Source of the DNA: Finegoldia magna ATCC 29328
Lineage (GTDB): Bacteria; Bacillota; Clostridia; Tissierellales; Peptoniphilaceae
Direction of reading: 5' to 3'
NCBI RefSeq assembly: GCF_000010185.1
Contig: NC_010376.1
Location: 248,001-312,000, forward strand
DNA length: 64,000 nucleotides
Shown: in pieces, positions 61,966 to 64,000 of the stretch
Layout: every line of letters starts with the position of its first letter
Position numbering within the stretch: position 1 is the first letter of the stretch
Position numbers and translations under genes: made by a program
Notes under the pieces: model-generated
What the model was told of the DNA's origin: nothing
The model's database searches: none
Seen by the model: the letters and a program-made list of their open reading frames with translations, nothing else

Positions 61966-62008
61966 AAACAAGCCCTTATGCAAATTTTTACATAAGGGCT
62001 TGTTTTTT
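61966..62008. terminator. Bidirectional terminator
   Basis: AACAAGCCCTTATG pairs with CATAAGGGCTTGTT around a ten-base loop, with A and T runs on both sides, between the convergent TVP38 and murF genes. Confidence 0.9.
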
Positions 62009-62030
62009 TATATTATTTAATATTTTGATG

Positions 62031-63395
62031 TTAAATTTCTTTTATTTGTTCGACTAATTTATCGAATTGCATTGCATGAGATGCTTTTACTAAAACTAAT
62101 GTATTGTCCACGATTAATTCTTGTAATTTTTCTAGCAATTCTTCTTTTGTTTCAAAGTAGAATACTTTGTCTTCTGCAAAGTTTGTGCGTGCTCCTTTGA
62201 TTATGTTTTCTGCTAATGGTCCAGTTGCCAATACGTAGTCGATTTTTTCTGGATTGATTGATTTTCCGATATTTTTGTGAAGAGTTATTTCGTTATCTCC
62301 AAGTTCTAGCATATCACCTAATACGGCGATTTTTCTAGAATAGCCGTGCAATCCGTAAGCTGTTTCTAGGCAGCTTGTCAATGATTGTGGATTTGATTTG
62401 TAACTGTCGTTTAAAATGTGGAATTTATCTAGTAGGATAAGTTCGTTTCTCATTCCAGTTAATTCGATATTTTTAAGGCCTTTTGCAATATCAGAATAAT
62501 CCAATCCCATAAGTTCTGCTACGATTATTGACATTGTAGCGTTGTACATTTGATGATGTCCCAACAATTCTATGTTGAAAACATGATCGTTGATTGAAAA
62601 TGTCGATCCTGTTTCATCAGCTTTGATCATTTCCATTCTATAATCGCTGTCTGGTTTTATTCCAAGAGTTATGGTTTTTTCTGGTAATTTGTATTCTTGT
62701 TTTACTTCTCTAAGAATTGGATCGTCATTATTTAAAATAAATATTCCATCTTCTTTTAATCCTTCAAGGATTTCGAATTTCGCTCTTGCAATGTTTTCTT
62801 TTGTTTTCAAATTCAATAGGTGACTGTCGCCAATGTTTGTAATCATTGCGATGTCAGGATGAGCGATATTTGTCAATTGTCTGATTTCTCCGAAGTTTTC
62901 AGTTCCCATTTCAAGGACAGCAACTTCAGTATCATCATCTATGTCAAATATCGTCTTGGATAATCCGATTTCATTGTTGTAATTTTTTTGTGTTTTAACG
63001 ACTTTGTATTTTTCTTTTAATAAAGAACTCATTATATCTTTTGTAGTTGTTTTTCCGTTGGAACCAGTGATGGCGATTACTTTGCAATCCAAACTGCTGA
63101 TGTAGCCTCTAGCCAAATCCATCATAAATTCTTTTGTATTGTCTACTTCGATTACAGGATAATCGTTGATATTTCTGTAATCTCTGTTAACTACACAGCA
63201 AGATGCGCCCTTTTCGAAAGCCATCTCTATGTAATTTTGTCCATCGAAATTATCTCCTCTAAGAGCGATGAACATATTATCTTTTTGAATTGTTCTTGTA
63301 TCTGTTGAGATACCTTTTACCATTACATCATGGTATTTTTCATTTATAATTGTGTTAGTAAGTTCTGTTATTGTTTTTAAATTTCTTGTTAACAT
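62031..63395 (-). CDS. murF: UDP-MurNAc-tripeptide:D-Ala-D-Ala ligase
   Basis: A 454-residue Mur ligase. The N-terminal uridine-binding domain (STDTRTIQKDNMFIALRGDNFDG) is followed by the ATPase domain with Walker A ITGSNGKTTTKD, VLEMGTENFGEI and NDSYKSNPQS, and a C-terminal Rossmann-like domain with GDMLELGD. It adds D-Ala-D-Ala to the peptidoglycan precursor in the cytoplasm. It begins two bases after the ddl gene, an order that supplies substrate and ligase together. Confidence 0.96.
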   Translation of the reverse strand: MLTRNLKTITELTNTIINEKYHDVMVKGISTDTRTIQKDNMFIALRGDNFDGQNYIEMAFEKGASCCVVNRDYRNINDYPVIEVDNTKEFMMDLARGYISSLDCKVIAITGSNGKTTTKDIMSSLLKEKYKVVKTQKNYNNEIGLSKTIFDIDDDTEVAVLEMGTENFGEIRQLTNIAHPDIAMITNIGDSHLLNLKTKENIARAKFEILEGLKEDGIFILNNDDPILREVKQEYKLPEKTITLGIKPDSDYRMEMIKADETGSTFSINDHVFNIELLGHHQMYNATMSIIVAELMGLDYSDIAKGLKNIELTGMRNELILLDKFHILNDSYKSNPQSLTSCLETAYGLHGYSRKIAVLGDMLELGDNEITLHKNIGKSINPEKIDYVLATGPLAENIIKGARTNFAEDKVFYFETKEELLEKLQELIVDNTLVLVKASHAMQFDKLVEQIKEI

Positions 63396-63397
63396 AT

Positions 63398-64000
63398 TTA
63401 CCTCTCTAACTTATATGCTTTATTTTTTTTATATTCTTCAACAGCCAAACCAATCAAGTTGTCGAATACTTCTGAAACACTCATATCGTTAGTGCATTTC
63501 CACAAAACTGGAAACATTGAATGTGGAGTTAGTCCTGGAACTGTGTTGATTTCGTTCACCCAAAGCTCGTTGTCTTTTACGAACATATCAACTCTTGAAA
63601 ATCCTGACAAACTCATTAATTTGTACACTTTTTCTGCCAAATGTCTTGCTTTTAATTCTAACTTTTCATCCATTGGAAATGGTGTAAGCATTTCTGTTTT
63701 TGAATCGTTATATTTTGCATCGTAATCGAAAAACTCTACATCGTGTATTTGGTATACACCCGGACGTGATGCAACAGGATTGTCATTGCCCATAACCGCG
63801 ATTTGAAGTTCAGGGCCTATGATTTCTTCTTCAACCAAAATTCTTCTGTCGTATTGGAATGCGTTTTGAATTGCTTTTTCCAATTCTTCTTCTGTTTCTG
63901 CTCTCATAACGCCAACTGATGAACCAGCATTACATGGTTTCACATAAACAGCCTTGGATGTTTTTTCGAAAATTTCTTTCAAATTGTAATCGTCGTTTTT
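63398..64000 (-). CDS. ddl: D-alanine-D-alanine ligase, C-terminal part (partial)
   Basis: The frame is open to the right edge, so the start lies outside the window; about 200 C-terminal residues are visible. VKPCNAGSSVGV (ATP-grasp loop), RILVEEEIIGPELQIAV, FSRVDMF and VNEINTVPGLTPHSMFP (metal and D-Ala binding) are diagnostic. It joins two D-alanines for cell wall synthesis and precedes murF by two bases. A TTG near 63982 that could be read as a start is internal to the conserved domain and is not the true start. Confidence 0.95.
   Translation of the reverse strand, partial: KNDDYNLKEIFEKTSKAVYVKPCNAGSSVGVMRAETEEELEKAIQNAFQYDRRILVEEEIIGPELQIAVMGNDNPVASRPGVYQIHDVEFFDYDAKYNDSKTEMLTPFPMDEKLELKARHLAEKVYKLMSLSGFSRVDMFVKDNELWVNEINTVPGLTPHSMFPVLWKCTNDMSVSEVFDNLIGLAVEEYKKNKAYKLER

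Overview
The window reads as a chromosomal segment of a low-GC, Gram-positive, anaerobic, amino-acid-fermenting coccus of the Peptoniphilaceae, most likely Finegoldia magna. This is inferred from the AT-rich codon use, the 2-oxoacid:ferredoxin oxidoreductase, the corrinoid genes, the sortase-anchored surface protein with a YSIRK-type signal, and the dominance of peptide and amino acid genes. No rRNA, tRNA, CRISPR array, insertion sequence or prophage structural gene was seen. The right edge cuts a D-Ala-D-Ala ligase gene and the left edge cuts a class I amidotransferase gene.

Layout. 1-4.7 kb: amidotransferase tail, amino acid permease, a gene remnant, a DUF819 membrane protein and an M20 dipeptidase. 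4.7-5.4 kb: non-coding DNA with two large imperfect palindromes. 5.4-11.1 kb (minus): one operon behind a T-box leader, coding for the gamma, delta, alpha and beta subunits of a 2-oxoacid:ferredoxin oxidoreductase, a PaaK-type CoA ligase and a class I aminotransferase. 11.1-14.2 kb (minus): a repressor / ImmA-like protease / Y-family polymerase / YolD cassette with its own operators. 14.3-18.7 kb: a small LDCC-motif protein and a zinc uptake operon behind a Fur-type box. 18.8-24.5 kb: a 1893-residue cell-wall protein with four 157-residue repeats. 24.9-29.9 kb: a COG0523 GTPase, a short UroD-like protein, a corrinoid protein, its reductive activator, and a DUF4430 lipoprotein plus ECF S component that probably import corrinoid.

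30-43 kb: a YdjY-type lipoprotein, a TVP38-family protein, BrnQ, an ABC-2 exporter, glycerate uptake and kinase genes with a divergent CdaR regulator, YihY and an S9 peptidase. 43.3-43.7 kb: a dense DnaA-box cluster with no dnaA nearby. 43.7-49 kb: a membrane protein, an ABC exporter, a small DUF3139-like protein, and two type II secretion/competence assembly genes without pilins. 49-55 kb: a carbohydrate ABC importer with a DUF4091 protein. 55-64 kb: M16C peptidase, exonuclease III, a sugar-nucleotide reductase-like SDR, a dicarboxylate-type symporter, a second TVP38 protein, murF and ddl.

The strongest candidates for undescribed biology are: (i) the T-box operon, whose gene set and mode of control fit making an amino acid by reductive carboxylation of an activated acid rather than degrading it; (ii) a family of about 110-210 bp hairpins placed only between convergent genes, in which one loop is identical between two copies while the stem beside it differs in matched pairs of bases; (iii) the orphan DnaA-box cluster; (iv) the protease-controlled mutagenic polymerase cassette; and (v) a zinc-binding lipoprotein with a large insertion between its two lobes.
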